Positions 61,071-64,000 of a DNA stretch of 64,000 nucleotides are shown piece after piece. The stretch is from Berghia stephanieae (Eukaryota; Mollusca; Gastropoda; Nudibranchia; Aeolidiidae), in assembly GCA_034508935.3 (NCBI GenBank), contig CM067444.1:74031107-74095106 (forward strand). The letters run 5' to 3'. The first letter of the stretch is position 1. Every line of letters begins with the position of its first letter. The notes under the pieces are model-generated. The model saw nothing but the letters and a program-made list of their open reading frames with translations, searched no databases and was not told the origin of the DNA. Made by a program: the position numbers and the translations under genes.

Positions 61071-61773
61071 GAACAAAAATAATCAAACTCAAACATTAAC
61101 TTAATTTAATAATATTTGAAAGTTATGTTTAAGATGAGGTGGTTAATCTTAAAAAGTATTTTCGATTGTACAAAATATTCTTCAGGGAATAAAGTCCAAC
61201 TATGGGCCAAATTTAGAGAAAGAAAATCTCATTCATGGTTTAAATAGATATTAGTTGTTTCTTTGACATCATTATTACCAATCAAGAAGACTTTTCAATA
61301 AAAATCATAAGTAAAGCCAAGGCAAACAATTTCTTTACAGCAATCTCCTTAATCTAAAAGAACATCGAATTCTCATTATTTATATGATTTTAATTAGAGT
61401 CAAATTAATTCACCCTCATCATCTTTAACTTTGGGCCATGACCATTTACCCTAATCCCTCATATTCCTACCTTTATCAATGGCCGAAAAATCAAAACTGA
61501 AATTAACGAACATCTCAACTCAGGCATTGTAAAATGTTCAAAGAAGGTATCCAGGTTAGATTTCGATAAATTATCGCTATCAGTGAAAGTGATGACAGAC
61601 TTTAGCAATAAATTATTTAGTTCAGCTAGAATAAGAATTATCTAAATACAAGAAAGCCACACAAAAAAACAACAACAAAAAAAAAAAAATAGACAGTTTA
61701 ACAGCACGCATGCCAGGATTAGGATAAAACAATGGTAGATAACTGTTTTGAGCAGAAAAACTTCATACCACTA

Positions 61774-62977
61774 CATAGCTGCCAACTTTTCAAAAATAAA
61801 ATAAGGAACGCCCATTTTGCCCGGGATGAGGGTACGATGTGTGCTCCCCCCCCCCCCCCCCCTTCATCGAATCGCTACATATAAAAGTCAGCATTTTTAA
61901 TTACTACTACTAACACCGACAAATTTAAGATGACAGAGGCTAGTCCAAATGTTGCTAAATTATCCGGTGTAGTTCCAGCTCATTTGAATCGTTATGAAAT
62001 GACACTTTCCACAATGAGATCTAAATTTCAGAACAGACAAAATAAAGAAAGAATTCAACTGCCTTAACTTTGATAAGGACCAATACACAAGAAGCACAAT
62101 TGTAAAATAAATGAAATAACTAAAGATGTTTAGAAAAGCATCACTTGAGAGGGCGTTTTGGGGCAAAAATTATGGAGATTGGATTAAAAGTAGGAAACTG
62201 CATATATATTTTCTTTCATGGTCTTTAAGTAGTACACTATAATAGTAGTTATAGTAAAATGAACCTCTATATATTGGAGAATTCCTACCTCTTTACTTTG
62301 ACAAGATAAACGCACCTAAAAATGGAGTATACTAATTCTCTTGAACCTAAACCGTTACAAAAGCTTGCTTGAAAAAAAATAAAAATAATAATCAGATCAA
62401 GATGTTAGCTTTAAAGAGATTGAACTTATATTTCATAAATTAATAAAGGGAAATAATTATTGCAATGTTTAATCTATATAAGCAATCGATTCTCTGATTG
62501 AATACCTTCCAATCAAAGAAATTGATTTAATTTTATTCTTAATTAAAATAATATTTGTCACAAATAGTGAATGTACCAATAAGGTCTGATAACACTAAAA
62601 GTATATTCGAGGCTAATATGCATATTTTATGCAAATCTCCAATACATCATGAAAGGTTTTAGTGAAAAACAGGCGTCATATATACAACTGGATTGTTGAA
62701 AACCATTTATGACATAATTCACATTAAAGAGCTACACAGGAATGGAGAATATGCTGTGCTGATTTAAACATAATAATAATAATAATAATAATAACAATAA
62801 CAGTAGTAGTAATAATAATGGGCCAATAATAATAACTCATTAGGCTTACATGCCTTGTTTACCACAAATTAGTCTCAAATTACAAAATACGGATTTTGAA
62901 CTAAAAATACGGACTTACGGACTCAGGAAGTCAAATACGGAACAAATCCGTTTTTAACAGAACAGTTGGCAGCTATG
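61774..62977. mobile_element. Non-autonomous hAT-type element (1.2 kb)
   Basis: Terminal inverted repeats CATAGCTGCCAAC and GTTGGCAGCTATG, with an exact 6-bp duplication CCACTA at 61768-61773 and 62978-62983. A poly-C run is inside. No coding capacity seen. The region 61400-61560 just outside resembles the dispersed repeat at 28990-30130. Confidence 0.85.
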
Positions 62978-63000
62978 CCACTACTATTTCTCTTAATTTA

Positions 63001-64000
63001 CCAAACAAACAGGTGAAGAAATGCAGTATCCAGTGGAAAAATGAGAACAGGATCAAAAGTATTAAGCAATTGCACGGCAAGATAAAATCCATTAGGGAAA
63101 ACTTAGACAATACATCATCATCATCGTCACCGAGCTTTGGACCATTCCATGGAACGCCACTACATGTTTTCGATCCAGCCACTGAGGATGAAGTGAAGTC
63201 AGCCATTTTAGATAGCCCATCAAAATATTGTGACTTAGTAGACCCCATCCCAACTAGTATTCTTAAGGCTTGTATTGAAGAACTGTTACCAACAATAACT
63301 GAACTTATAAATAATTCGTTGGTCTCAGGTAGTGTCCCCGACTCGTTTAAACGTGCCATTGTTAAACCACTATTAAAGAAGTCCGATCTAAATGTAAACG
63401 AACTGAAAAATTACAGACCTGTCTCCAACCTTCCATATCTATCCAAAGTGCTTGAACGCATTGTGTTAAAACGACTTTTGTATCATATCCATCTAAATAA
63501 TTTAAGTGAAAATTTCCAATCTGCCTATAAATCACATCATAGCACTGAAACTGCCCTTTTAAAAGTATGCACTGATATTCTTAATAGTATTGACAAAAAT
63601 CATGTCTGTTTATTGACTATGTTGGACCTTTCGGCCGCATTTGACACCATTGATCACGAGATACTTATTAAACGATTAGAAATTACTTTTGGAATAAGAG
63701 ACACTGCGCTTAGTTGGTTTAAATCATACCTAACATCAAGATCTCAGTCGGTTCTGATCGATGGCGCAGTATCAGAAACATTTCCTCTAAATTACGGCGT
63801 TCCGCAGGGTCTGTCCTTGGTCCTGTTATTTTTACTCTTTATACTCAACCTCTTTCGGATATTATTGTTAAAAATAAATTAATGTATCATTTCTATGCTG
63901 ATGACACTCAGATCTATGTAAGCGATATCCCTAGTAATATCCCATCATTGATTACCCGTGTTGAAGACTGTATTAGAGATGTTAAATGCTGGATGGAAAT
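63001..64000 (+). mobile_element. L2/CR1-type LINE, running off the window
   Basis: Reverse transcriptase with NYRPVSNLPYLSKVLERIVL, LDLSAAFDTIDHEILIKRLE and GVPQG, then FYADDTQIYVS after a 1-base deletion near 63808 (the frame for LGPVIFTLYTQPL is shifted). Otherwise open over ~330 codons, so younger than the LINE at 3.74 kb. The endonuclease is not visible upstream, and the hAT element lies directly to the left. Confidence 0.88.

Noticed and set aside
61080-64000. Search for earlier CPD exons (signal peptide, His-Gly-Asn-Glu zinc site)
   Set aside because: None seen on the minus strand; the remaining 5' exons must lie outside the window.

Overview
The window looks like animal nuclear DNA, most likely from a mollusc. 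It is AT-rich, has many introns, is dense in microsatellites and carries many retroposon families. Its one clearly recognisable host gene is a multi-domain carboxypeptidase D (CPD) whose layout (one intact catalytic domain, then two degenerate ones, then a membrane anchor) fits the four-domain CPD I recall from the sea slug Aplysia. The mollusc call is an inference.

Layout. Bases 1-2247 (+) are the open 3' end of a host gene for a large, mostly disordered protein. Bases 2.3-24.4 kb are intergenic and consist almost wholly of repeats: microsatellites, a decayed CR1/jockey-type LINE (3.74-7.22 kb), about a dozen copies of a ~0.5 kb retroposon (here 'family A'), five copies of a younger ~0.34 kb retroposon ('family B', with a sixth at 31.9 kb), a ~1 kb TA-flanked DNA transposon, and a ~1 kb palindrome made of two Penelope-like 3' ends, each carrying a recognisable hammerhead ribozyme. 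Bases 24.4-60.7 kb (-) hold the last 21 exons of CPD, convergent with the first gene; the 5' exons lie beyond the right edge. Bases 61-64 kb hold a non-autonomous hAT element and the start of another LINE running off the window.

CPD. All 20 visible splice junctions keep phase and together give about 1,123 codons. The first visible domain keeps its zinc, substrate and catalytic residues; the next two have lost them. One exon (33967-34103) carries an apparent 2-base deletion. The largest intron (~11.7 kb, 48.67-60.37 kb) holds a young Ty3/Gypsy element with near-identical LTRs (49014-54324) and a hAT DNA transposon (54833-58558) whose three-exon transposase reading frame is intact.

Cross-cutting signals: three hAT-type insertions all show exact 6-bp target duplications instead of the usual 8; families A and B share a 3'-terminal loop on covarying stems; two insertions show an extra partial 3' end that suggests template jumping; and B inserts into A, never the reverse. 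I saw no bacterial, organellar or CRISPR features and no true tRNA or rRNA genes.
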